Shown: positions 16,928 to 23,095 of the stretch, piece after piece | Numbering within the stretch: the stretch's first letter is position 1 | Layout of the letters: every line of letters starts with the position of its first letter | Assembly: GCA_900552465.1 (NCBI GenBank) | Contig: URZO01000069.1 | Location: 1 to 23,778 of the forward strand | Direction of reading: 5' to 3' | DNA length: 23,778 nucleotides | From: an uncultured Parabacteroides sp. | GTDB taxonomy: Bacteria > Bacteroidota > Bacteroidia > Bacteroidales > Tannerellaceae | The notes under the pieces: model-generated | Seen by the model: only the letters and a program-made list of their open reading frames with translations | Told to the model about the DNA's origin: nothing | The model's database searches: none | Program-made: the position numbers and the translations under genes

Positions 16928-17676
16928 AAGTCTTTTTTGCGAAGCACAAAGTCCTTACCCAGGTACTTTTCGCGCACGATCTCGTTTTCCGCCAACTGTT
17001 CGGCTGTTCCCTGGAAAAGCACTTTTCCCTCGAACAAGAGGTATGCACGGTCGCAAATACTCAATGTCTCATACACGTTATGATCGGTAATCAGGATACC
17101 GATATTCTTGTGTTTCAGTTTAGCGACGATACTCTGGATATCCTGTACGGCAATCGGGTCGACACCGGCAAACGGTTCGTCGAGCATGATAAATTTCGGG
17201 TCGATAGCCAGACAGCGGGCAATCTCGGCACGCCGGCGTTCACCTCCGGACAACTGATCACCCAAGTTTTTCCGCACCTTGTTCAAACCAAATTCGGCAA
17301 TCAGGCTTTCCAATTTTTCTTTCTGGTATTCGGCAGTCGTTCCCGTCATTTCCAAGACAGACCGGATATTATCCTCCACCGTCATTTTACGGAAAATAGA
17401 AGCCTCCTGCGCCAGGTAACCGATGCCGTTGCGGGCACGTTTATAGACCGGGAACTTCGTGATCTCCATATCGTTCAAAAAGATCTTTCCTTCATTGGGT
17501 GTCACCAATCCTACCGTCATATAGAAGGTAGTCGTCTTCCCCGCTCCGTTCGGTCCGAGCAAGCCCACGATCTCTCCCTGTTTCACATTGATAGAAACAT
17601 GGTTTACAACGGTACGTGTCTTATATTTCTTAACGAGGTCCTCCGTACGAAGCACCATTTGTTGTTCGTCTGCCAT
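16924..17676 (-). CDS. lptB: LptB, ATPase of the LPS export ABC transporter
   Basis: A cytoplasmic ATPase that powers extraction of lipopolysaccharide from the inner membrane by LptFG. Counting from the ATG at 17676 (250 residues): Walker A GPNGAGKTT at 41-49, Q-loop Gln90, signature LSGGE at 142-146, Walker B FIMLDEP at 162-168, and switch His199. A GTG at 17694 would add six residues (MAKILD), but the ATG start fits the family better. The overall pattern with YLAQEASIFRKMTVEDNI is typical of LptB rather than other ABC ATPases. It ends tail to tail with the CPBP protease gene, sharing four bases. It is unlinked to the OstA-like gene at 2585, as expected for scattered lpt genes. Confidence 0.93.
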   Translation of the reverse strand: MADEQQMVLRTEDLVKKYKTRTVVNHVSINVKQGEIVGLLGPNGAGKTTTFYMTVGLVTPNEGKIFLNDMEITKFPVYKRARNGIGYLAQEASIFRKMTVEDNIRSVLEMTGTTAEYQKEKLESLIAEFGLNKVRKNLGDQLSGGERRRAEIARCLAIDPKFIMLDEPFAGVDPIAVQDIQSIVAKLKHKNIGILITDHNVYETLSICDRAYLLFEGKVLFQGTAEQLAENEIVREKYLGKDFVLRKKDF

Positions 17677-17752
17677 ATCCAAAATCTTTGCCACAAAGAA
17701 ACGGAATTAATTCCTTCCATACAAATAGAGGCGCGTCCTTTTTTAAGTACAA

Positions 17753-17784
17753 GGAGGGGGATGTCCCATTTGACATCCCCCTCC
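17753..17784. repeat. Perfect 13-bp hairpin between the HU-like gene and lptB
   Basis: GGAGGGGGATGTC (17753-17765) pairs perfectly with 17772-17784 around a 6-nt loop. Neither side is followed by a T-tract in the right place (on the minus strand TTGTACTTAAAAAAG follows), so it is not a standard terminator. It may be an mRNA stabiliser between the two minus-strand genes or a dispersed palindromic repeat. A simple tandem stretch of TCAACTATCAACT type (about 17790-17822) follows. Confidence 0.75.
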
Positions 17785-17820
17785 CATCACTTTCAATTTT
17801 CAACTATCAACTTTCAACTA

Positions 17821-18267
17821 TCAGAGTTCTCCCGGTCTTTCCTCTTCCTTTCCCGGATCATCAGGAGTTGCCGGCGTTTCGGCGGTTACAGGCGAAAAAG
17901 TCAACAGTCTTTTAGTCCCTTTCAGTTCAGACCCCGGAGTAAAGATCAGCCGCGGAGGGCGAATCATACTCGGGTGAAACAACTTCTTGTCACTCACCCC
18001 TTCACTACCTACAGAAATACGGAAATTCCCCAATTCACCCAACTGAATAATCTTTCCTTCCTGCAGTTCCAGGTCCATAAAGAAATTAAGGTTATCCAAG
18101 ACCGACTTCACATCCGCACTCGAAATAGAACTACGTGCCGAAATCAACTTACCTAAATACTTCAGATCGACAGTCCCTGTACTCTTCGACATTGCATAAT
18201 ACTTCTTTTCAGAATCTTTGTTTCCCGGCTCCGACGGACGAAGCACCAATACATAACCTTGTGCCAT
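17821..18267 (-). CDS. HU-related histone-like DNA-binding protein
   Basis: A 148-residue protein of the Bacteroidales HU-related family (HU fold with family-specific extensions). An N-terminal strand segment (YVLVLRPSEPGNKDSEKKYYAMSK) precedes a helical dimerisation part (about 30-70, LISARSSISSADVKSVLDNL). The HU-like beta region contains GKIIQLGELGNFRISVGSEGV (about 71-91), followed by a basic arm and an acidic, Pro-rich tail (ETPATPDDPGKEEERPGEL). It probably binds and bends DNA or modulates nucleoid structure; the exact role of this family is not settled. It has its own promoter, with a palindrome at the predicted transcription start. Confidence 0.9.
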   Translation of the reverse strand: MAQGYVLVLRPSEPGNKDSEKKYYAMSKSTGTVDLKYLGKLISARSSISSADVKSVLDNLNFFMDLELQEGKIIQLGELGNFRISVGSEGVSDKKLFHPSMIRPPRLIFTPGSELKGTKRLLTFSPVTAETPATPDDPGKEEERPGEL

Positions 18268-18292
18268 AATTTAAAATTGTTATTAAGTTATA

Positions 18293-18308
18293 TTCCCGTT
18301 ATCGGGAA
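18293..18308. promoter_or_regulatory. Palindrome at the predicted HU-like transcription start
   Basis: TTCCCG-TTAT-CGGGAA is a perfect 6-bp dyad. It covers the predicted start and first bases of the HU-like transcript. It could be an operator (perhaps for autoregulation) or a leader hairpin. Confidence 0.45.
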
Positions 18309-18312
18309 CAAT

Positions 18313-18344
18313 GCAAAGGTATGTCAGTCGGAAAGTGTTAAAAA
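18313..18344 (-). promoter_or_regulatory. Promoter of the HU-like gene
   Basis: The minus strand has TACCTTTGC at 18313-18321 (perfect -7 element) and TTTT at 18341-18344 (3 of 4 bases of -33), with a 19-bp spacer. The predicted leader is about 40 nt to the ATG at 18267. Confidence 0.6.
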
Positions 18345-18419
18345 AGCAGTGAGAGGGAGTGATAAATAATGATTTATCGGTGTATTTCGTGTTTGTGACA
18401 TAGCGTCGGGAGTATCTGT

Positions 18420-18508
18420 TTCCCCTCTCGAGAGGGGATAAGGGGTGTGTTATCTTTCTGTGTATCAAAGAGAATTCACACACCCCCTGCCCCCTCTCAA
18501 GAGGGGAA
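18420..18508. repeat. Long inverted-repeat element, copy A (MITE-like)
   Basis: Two 31-nt arms (18420-18450 and 18478-18508) match as inverted repeats at 27 of 31 positions, flanking a 27-nt AT-rich centre. Each arm also contains a near-palindrome, CCCCTCTCGAGAGGGG or CCCCTCTTGAGAGGGG, followed by a G/T-rich run (AGGGGTGTGT). A second copy lies at 23664-23765. No transposase or clear target-site duplication was found. It may be a non-autonomous mobile palindrome or a bidirectional terminator-like repeat. Confidence 0.85.
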
Positions 18509-18553
18509 GGAGTTACCATCAGTCGATATAAACACCAAAAAAATCAGCACTTA

Positions 18554-19018
18554 TTATTCCATCTCACTGCTTTTCTCCATCAGCTCCACAAAATCGAAAG
18601 AATCGGCTTTTGCATATCTGATTTTATCGGATAAGGTCTTTATTTTCAATCCTATATTAAAAGAGAGAAGAAGGGAGAAAGATAATTGGGTATAAGAAGT
18701 TTTATGATTTTTACAGGGTTTCGCTAATAAATTAAGGACTTTCAGGAAAAGATTTAACTCTTCCATATCATACAGAAATTGCCCTAATATCGTCTCATCG
18801 TGCAGGTAATTGAGAAACTCCTGCCGTTCACTTTTAATCAGGCGCACCAGAAAAAGGCGGTAGGACGGATTCAGTTCGTTCCATTCCGAGAGGGCTATCG
18901 CGTATGTCTTACGGCGGAAGGCCAACTGCTCTTCAGCGGGCATGGAGGTTAAACACTGTTGATACAAAGACACGGACGGGTTGGCGCCGTTAAACAGCGT
19001 CGTCAGTAGTTCTTTCAT
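18554..19018 (-). CDS. Unrecognised 154-residue protein
   Basis: I do not recognise the family. The protein starts MKELLTTLFNGANPSVSLYQQCLTS and looks fully helical and soluble in its first 100 residues, with many Leu, Glu, Arg and aromatic residues. A more hydrophobic stretch (about 112-124, LSFSLLLSFNIGL) follows, then a charged helix. No signal peptide is visible and no known motif or catalytic pattern stands out. It lies alone between the inverted-repeat element and a structured leader (19031-19089). No convincing -7 element was found upstream, so it may depend on transcription from further upstream on the minus strand. The length, single intact frame and ATG start support a real gene, though it could be strain-specific. 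Confidence 0.65.
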   Translation of the reverse strand: MKELLTTLFNGANPSVSLYQQCLTSMPAEEQLAFRRKTYAIALSEWNELNPSYRLFLVRLIKSERQEFLNYLHDETILGQFLYDMEELNLFLKVLNLLAKPCKNHKTSYTQLSFSLLLSFNIGLKIKTLSDKIRYAKADSFDFVELMEKSSEME

Positions 19019-19030
19019 AAAATATGTTCG

Positions 19031-19089
19031 GAGGGGGATTGTTTATCCCTCGCGCCCCGAAAGCCACTTATCCCTTTGGTATTAGTGGC
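19031..19089 (-). promoter_or_regulatory. Structured leader upstream of the 154-residue protein gene
   Basis: Two dyads lie just before the ATG. One pairs GAGGGGGAT (19031-19039) with ATCCCTC (19045-19051) with one bulge. The other pairs GCCACT (19063-19068) with AGTGGC (19084-19089). In the minus-strand RNA the pyrimidine-rich side of the first hairpin comes close to the start codon. No known riboswitch was recognised. Confidence 0.35.
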
Positions 19090-19142
19090 GGAAAGAGAAG
19101 CCCTAAAAGACTCTTCTTCAAGGATGGATTAACAATAATGTT

Positions 19143-19190
19143 ATAAAAAAACGAAGCCCCGAAGATGCTTAACCACCTCCGGGGCTTGTT
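19143..19190 (-). terminator. Strong intrinsic terminator after the DUF6383-type gene
   Basis: On the minus strand AAGCCCCG (complement of 19180-19187) pairs with CGGGGCTT (complement of 19154-19161). The stem extends inward through a G-U pair to about 11 bp and is followed by CGTTTTTTTATAA. It lies about 170 nt after the stop of the secreted-protein gene, so the transcript would have a long 3' untranslated region. Confidence 0.8.
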
Positions 19191-19204
19191 TTCTGTATGC
19201 TTTC

Positions 19205-19329
19205 GCCCTTCACAGGGCTACCGGCTACATTGAACTTTTAATTCAATATACTTTAGTATTATTAATATTAAATCCGACTGCTTGTTCGCCTGTCGCAGGT
19301 TAGTTGGAGGGTTTCGCCTCCGCGCAGTC
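19205..19329 (-). ncRNA. Multi-hairpin structured region, possible 3' UTR RNA
   Basis: Four nested or successive structures fit in 125 nt. GCCCT-TCAC-AGGGC is at 19205-19218, and ATTGAA/TTCAAT at 19229-19247. A closed three-way junction spans 19276-19329: outer stem GACTGC (19276-19281) with GCAGTC (19324-19329), enclosing CCTG-TCG-CAGG (19289-19299) and GGAGG/CCTCC (19306-19321). It lies between the stop and terminator of the secreted-protein gene. I could not match it to a known RNA family; a 3'-UTR-derived small RNA or a dispersed repeat are both possible. Confidence 0.4.
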
Positions 19330-19356
19330 AAAGAATTATTCGATTATTTTTCAATC

Positions 19357-22300
19357 TTATTTTACGATAGCCTTCACAGCTTCTTCGCCTTCGACAGCTA
19401 CAACTACCACACCTGCCGGAGCAGCGATCGTAGCATTGTCGGATGTGATGATTGTGTTAGCCACTGTCTGACCCAAGATGTTGCTGATGACAACCTTCTT
19501 GCCGGCAGCACCTACGATCTGAACACCACCGTCTGCGGCGATCACCTTCACTTCAGATACGGCTACTTCGTCGTTTGAAGTGGCATAATCCGGAGCATTC
19601 AGCGTAGCAATCATGTTTTCTTCCGATTCTGCCTTGGCAACCAACAGACCGTTGATACTTACTACATACTGGCCAGTCATTGACTTCATGAAGTAGTTTT
19701 CTGTACCGTCGATCACTTCGAAGCGGAACTTGAAGTTGTCGATATCCGGCAACTGGTTCGTTCCGGTAGCCTCGTTGAAAGTAACCTCAGTTACACCTGC
19801 ACAAACTGTATCAGGAGCCAAAGCACCAGCCTTTTCATCGAAGTTGCTTACGATCAAAGAGTCTACACCGTAACGGCTTGCTGTACGGAAGTACAGGCGA
19901 GGAGCATTTTGCAAAGAGTACAGTTCTTTGTTGTTTGCCACCGTGTCTTGATGAGCCACTGTCAAGTACATTCTTTCAGCAGCAGCTTCTTCAGCTTGGG
20001 CTTCTTCTTCACCTTCAGCAGCCTTGATGCCCTGAGAAATGAAGTAAGATGCTGCGATGTCCTTCTTGTAGTTTACTGTATCGAACCACAAAGTGAAGTT
20101 GTCGTTTACGAACTTGTCTGCGTCAGCCTTCAGGTCGTTGCCCGGTTGAGCCATTACAGCCAGGTTGTTCGCACCCATAGCCAGACGGTCGTTGTTGTTG
20201 TAGATGTTGTAATGAGCCGGGTCAGAGAACAACATAGAAGGTGTTTCTTTCGGAGTAATCGTGAACAGGTCAGCTTTCTGGTCTTTCAATGATGCAGGAT
20301 AGACATCGCCATACTGAGCGTTTACGGTTGCGATCATAACATCTTCCCATTTGATCTCAGTCGTAGACGGGCTGTTGATGGCAGCCGTGTCGATCATCAT
20401 ATAAGTACCGGCTTCGCCGATTTCTTTCAACAGGAAGATAGACGCCGGGGTTGTAGTAACACCTGTCAAGATATACTTGTCACCAACCTTTGCCACATAT
20501 TCACCCTTCTTCGTCTTCAATTTGTAAGAGTAGCGGTACAGGTTGTCTACGCCTTCAGCTTCGGCACCATACTTGCTTCCGTCGCCTACAGCTTCCAACT
20601 GGAAGTAGTTGGCGTCTTCGAGCAATGCCAATGTAGAGTCTTCTTTTGCCCACATAAACAGATCGCTCATGAAAGGAGAAGCAGAAGCTACCTTATAAGA
20701 GATGTTTTCCAACGTCTCCGGATCATAGTAGCCGTAACCTGTCGTAGCATACGACTTGGCATCTTCACCTGTTCCGAATGTGATCAGATTGTCTTTGCCA
20801 ACGCTTTCGCATTTGGCATCTTCCAACATGATGGTATCGCTGCCGACTGCATATACACCGGCAAGTTCGTTACCTTCGCTGTCTTTCACCTTGTTGAATG
20901 CTCCCATGTAGGTAATACCCGGGAATTCGCGGTTCTTGAGTTCGTACACCTTATCGGCAACTACGTTCACTACCCACTGTGTAGAAGGCTGTGCAGCAGA
21001 AGCCTTGTCGGCAAATGCTTTAGCATCAGCACCGGTAGCCAGATAATTCACGATCTGGTTGGCAACGACATATTTGCCCTTGTTGTCACCATCGTTCAAC
21101 GATTTGATGAAGTAAACCTTCTTGGCGGCAATTTCGGCGTTGCCCTTCAAGTTACCGGAACGGTTCGGAGAGGTGATGTTGGCATATGTGATACCGTGTT
21201 TTTCATCTGTCTTCTTGATAGCACGTACAGAGTCGACAACCAACACCGTCAGAGAACTCATGGATCTCAAGGCAACGACTGCTTCAGAGCGGTCGAGATT
21301 GCCATAAACATCATTTGCCGTCTCTACACTCAAACCTGTCTTCACATTTTCCTGATCAGCACCATTCCACCATGAAGCATTGTCAGGATTCGGAGAGTCC
21401 AATTTGATCGGAGTAGCCACCGGTTTGATCGACATGGAGTCTGTTGCATAGAAATATTCTACGACAAACATGTGCAAGCTGTCAAGACCGGATTTGTACT
21501 TAGGACTAGTTGAGTTGCGAAGGAATACAGAGTCATTCTTGACATCCAGATACATGGACTTAACATTTTCGACAGTAGCTGTATCCACATACAGGAAGTT
21601 CATGTGTTCTGCCGAACCGACCTTCTGGAACATCAAGGTGTCACACTCGCCACTTCCCGAAGCTCGCAAATCGGGGAAGTACGGAGTAGTGTTATTCGCT
21701 TTCTTCGCATGGATAGACATCGCCTTCCAGTTGTTGTCCGTCAAGACATTGACCTCTCCGTCGCTTACATCAGACTTGTTGTCACGACCGGTCACTTCGG
21801 CAAAGCCGAACTGCTTGATGTAATTGTTGAAGTCGTCGGCTGTCAGGTTGAACGATGTTGTAATCCCGAAGGCCTGGATAATACCGGCATCAGGGTTGTT
21901 GATGGCTTCAGCATCGCTTTTACTATTGGCTCTGTCCATACCGTAAAAACCTTCACCTGCTCTGACAGTCCAAACGGAGTCTTTTTCACCGATAGCGTAG
22001 AGACCTTTATCATCGTCATACGCCCACTTGGAAATCTTACCGCCCAATTTAACAGAACCGGACTTTGCATCGAAAGAAAGGGGCTGTTTAGTCGCTCTGT
22101 TCTGGAAAGAATAGGCCTTGCTACCCGTTTCCTGCGTCACCGTCACCTGCCATGCCAAAGAGTCCAAACGTACGAAAGTAGAGTCGGATGTTCCCAACAC
22201 GGTCGAATCGAGTTGTCCGCCTTTGGCTACCAACCCATTCTTACCTGTTGAACTCCTCAAATAAACGAAATCTCCGGTTTCGACTTTTTCCCAATCCACT

Positions 22301-22392
22301 TCTTCATAAGGAGTGGCAGTCTGTGCACTTGCCGAAGAGATTCCACAAGCCGCCATCAAAGCGACCATAAGAGTAGAAAACTTCTTGTTCAT
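19357..22392 (-). CDS. Large secreted or surface protein with DUF6383-like C-terminal domain
   Basis: A 1011-residue exported protein with a clean signal peptide (1-24, ending SSASAQ). The body shows repeated beta-rich segments with recurrent Asp-Ser/Thr-hydrophobic motifs (LDSLAW, KDSVWT, VDTATV, IDTAAI and others). About 17 match the Bacteroidales O-glycosylation sequon D-(S/T)-(A/I/L/V/M/T). A Glu/Ala-rich insert (AAEGEEEAQAEEAAAER) lies near 791-807. The last 70 residues (GGVQIVGAAGKKVVISNILG, IAAPAGVVVVAVEGEEAVK) resemble DUF6383 and the Por-type sorting domain of type IX secreted proteins. The biological role is unknown; a surface-layer or cell-surface glycoprotein is my inference. Transcription appears to be controlled by the invertible region upstream, and in this sequence the promoter there faces away. 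Confidence 0.88.
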   Translation of the reverse strand: MNKKFSTLMVALMAACGISSASAQTATPYEEVDWEKVETGDFVYLRSSTGKNGLVAKGGQLDSTVLGTSDSTFVRLDSLAWQVTVTQETGSKAYSFQNRATKQPLSFDAKSGSVKLGGKISKWAYDDDKGLYAIGEKDSVWTVRAGEGFYGMDRANSKSDAEAINNPDAGIIQAFGITTSFNLTADDFNNYIKQFGFAEVTGRDNKSDVSDGEVNVLTDNNWKAMSIHAKKANNTTPYFPDLRASGSGECDTLMFQKVGSAEHMNFLYVDTATVENVKSMYLDVKNDSVFLRNSTSPKYKSGLDSLHMFVVEYFYATDSMSIKPVATPIKLDSPNPDNASWWNGADQENVKTGLSVETANDVYGNLDRSEAVVALRSMSSLTVLVVDSVRAIKKTDEKHGITYANITSPNRSGNLKGNAEIAAKKVYFIKSLNDGDNKGKYVVANQIVNYLATGADAKAFADKASAAQPSTQWVVNVVADKVYELKNREFPGITYMGAFNKVKDSEGNELAGVYAVGSDTIMLEDAKCESVGKDNLITFGTGEDAKSYATTGYGYYDPETLENISYKVASASPFMSDLFMWAKEDSTLALLEDANYFQLEAVGDGSKYGAEAEGVDNLYRYSYKLKTKKGEYVAKVGDKYILTGVTTTPASIFLLKEIGEAGTYMMIDTAAINSPSTTEIKWEDVMIATVNAQYGDVYPASLKDQKADLFTITPKETPSMLFSDPAHYNIYNNNDRLAMGANNLAVMAQPGNDLKADADKFVNDNFTLWFDTVNYKKDIAASYFISQGIKAAEGEEEAQAEEAAAERMYLTVAHQDTVANNKELYSLQNAPRLYFRTASRYGVDSLIVSNFDEKAGALAPDTVCAGVTEVTFNEATGTNQLPDIDNFKFRFEVIDGTENYFMKSMTGQYVVSINGLLVAKAESEENMIATLNAPDYATSNDEVAVSEVKVIAADGGVQIVGAAGKKVVISNILGQTVANTIITSDNATIAAPAGVVVVAVEGEEAVKAIVK

Positions 22393-22411
22393 AATTCTAA
22401 AATGTTTAATT

Positions 22412-22426
22412 AATAATAATAATAAT
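22412..22426. repeat. AAT trinucleotide repeat in the secreted-protein leader
   Basis: Five AAT units lie 20-34 nt upstream of the ATG at 22392. Such a tract can change length by slippage and alter ribosome access. Upstream at 22445-22474 are small dyads (GTCCT/AGGAC, CTATC-G-GATAG) that could fold in the leader. Confidence 0.6.
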
Positions 22427-22492
22427 GTAACTAATATGTATTTCGTCCTATCGGATAGCCCTGCATTACAGGACTTTTAACTTAATTCCGGT

Positions 22493-22532
22493 AAAATGAC
22501 GAGAGAAAACGTACGTTTTTTTTAGTCATTTT
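22493..22532. repeat. Inversion-site-like palindrome, left copy
   Basis: Outer arms AAATGAC (22494-22500) and GTCATTT (22525-22531) are centred exactly on an inner palindrome, AAAACGTACGTTTT (22506-22519), with the axis at 22512.5. AAACGTACGT at 22507-22516 fits ARACGTWCGT, the consensus I recall for Mpi-dependent promoter inversion sites in B. fragilis. It pairs with the copy at 22680-22717. Confidence 0.85.
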
Positions 22533-22679
22533 TTGGGGGCCTATTGACAGGTTCGTATTGAAAAGGTGTGTTTTCGTACAGCTTAAGCTATCTAATTGAT
22601 AAGAAAGAATATAGAAAAGGAAAAATTCTTTGAGAAAAGGATTGCAGGTTCAAAAAGTAGTTGTATTTTTGTAGCTGAA
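22532..22679. promoter_or_regulatory. Putative invertible promoter segment (inverton), OFF for the secreted protein
   Basis: The segment between the two palindromes holds a plus-strand promoter: ATTG at 22641-22644, 19 bp, and TATTTTTG at 22664-22671 (perfect -7 element). It reads right, away from the DUF6383-type gene. No equally good minus-strand promoter was found in the segment or between it and the gene. Inversion about the midpoint (22605.5) would move the -7 element to 22540-22547 facing left, giving a leader of roughly 140 nt to the ATG at 22392. In B. fragilis such switches are thrown by the serine recombinase Mpi; no recombinase gene is in this window. Confidence 0.65.
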
Positions 22680-22717
22680 AAATGACGAATCTAAACGTAC
22701 GTTTTCATTAGTCATTT
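22680..22717. repeat. Inversion-site-like palindrome, right copy
   Basis: The same 38-bp architecture as the left copy: AAATGAC (22680-22686) and GTCATTT (22711-22717), exactly centred (22698.5) on AAACGTACGTTT (22693-22704). Here AAT/ATT in the spacers also pair, so it is the more complete palindrome. The core at 22693-22702 matches ARACGTWCGT on both strands. Confidence 0.85.
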
Positions 22718-22718
22718 C

Positions 22719-23045
22719 CAAAATCTCATCTATCCCCATTAAAATCAACCGCTTACAGTCCTATAAAACAGTCAAAAACATAGGTAAAATCACCTTGTTT
22801 TCAGGATGCACATACACATATTAATATCCATACATAAATAAAAGAAAATCAGCCCAATATCCATCTAAAATTGTCCTCCTCCCCCAACTATCAAAACCTG
22901 CCAAAATATCCCTTTTTGGCAAGGAGGGCATTATCTGCATCCAGAGGATGTTAAGAAAACATAAAGGCGGAGAGTACCCAATGAGGCATCAACACGTCCG
23001 CGGCAGCTTTGTAGCTCCACTATAAAGAAAGATAGATTCACCCAT
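22719..23045. other. Non-coding AT-rich gap with two small hairpins
   Basis: No gene is supported here. It contains the perfect 8-bp dyad TGCCAAAA/TTTTGGCA (22899-22906 with 22914-22921), not followed by a clear T-tract on either strand, and a small one, CATCC-AGA-GGATG (22938-22950). The invertible promoter in its present orientation would transcribe across this stretch. Confidence 0.6.
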
Positions 23046-23087
23046 ATTGCAAGTTCCTTTATTATAATTACCTTTGTAACAAAGGTA
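23046..23087 (+). promoter_or_regulatory. Promoter of the DUF3791-like gene with palindromic -7 region
   Basis: ATTG at 23046-23049, a 19-bp spacer and TACCTTTG at 23069-23076 make a strong plus-strand Bacteroidetes promoter, with a leader of about 13 nt to the ATG at 23096. The -7 box is one arm of a perfect inverted repeat, TACCTTTG-TAA-CAAAGGTA (23069-23087). This places a second -7 box on the opposite strand and may form an operator. Confidence 0.7.
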
Positions 23088-23095
23088 TCCAAGCT

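Noticed and set aside
17790..17822. TCAACTATCAACT-type direct repeats as protein-binding iterons
   Set aside because: They look like short simple-sequence drift next to a hairpin, with no origin-like context.
18283..18519. Minus-strand open frame of 78 codons containing PSPLERG and SPLERG motifs
   Set aside because: It is a translation of the inverted-repeat element (copy A); the repeated peptide comes from the repeated arms, not from a gene.
19276..19329. Possible tRNA or tmRNA fragment suggested by the three-way junction
   Set aside because: It lacks an acceptor stem of proper length, a T-loop motif and a CCA end; the arm sizes do not fit a tRNA.
22493..22532. Left palindrome as a simple intrinsic terminator, because a T-run follows the core
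   Set aside because: The stem is AT-rich with almost no loop, and the same exact 38-bp layout recurs at 22680-22717 without a T-run, so a recombination or binding site explains both better. A terminator role is not fully excluded.
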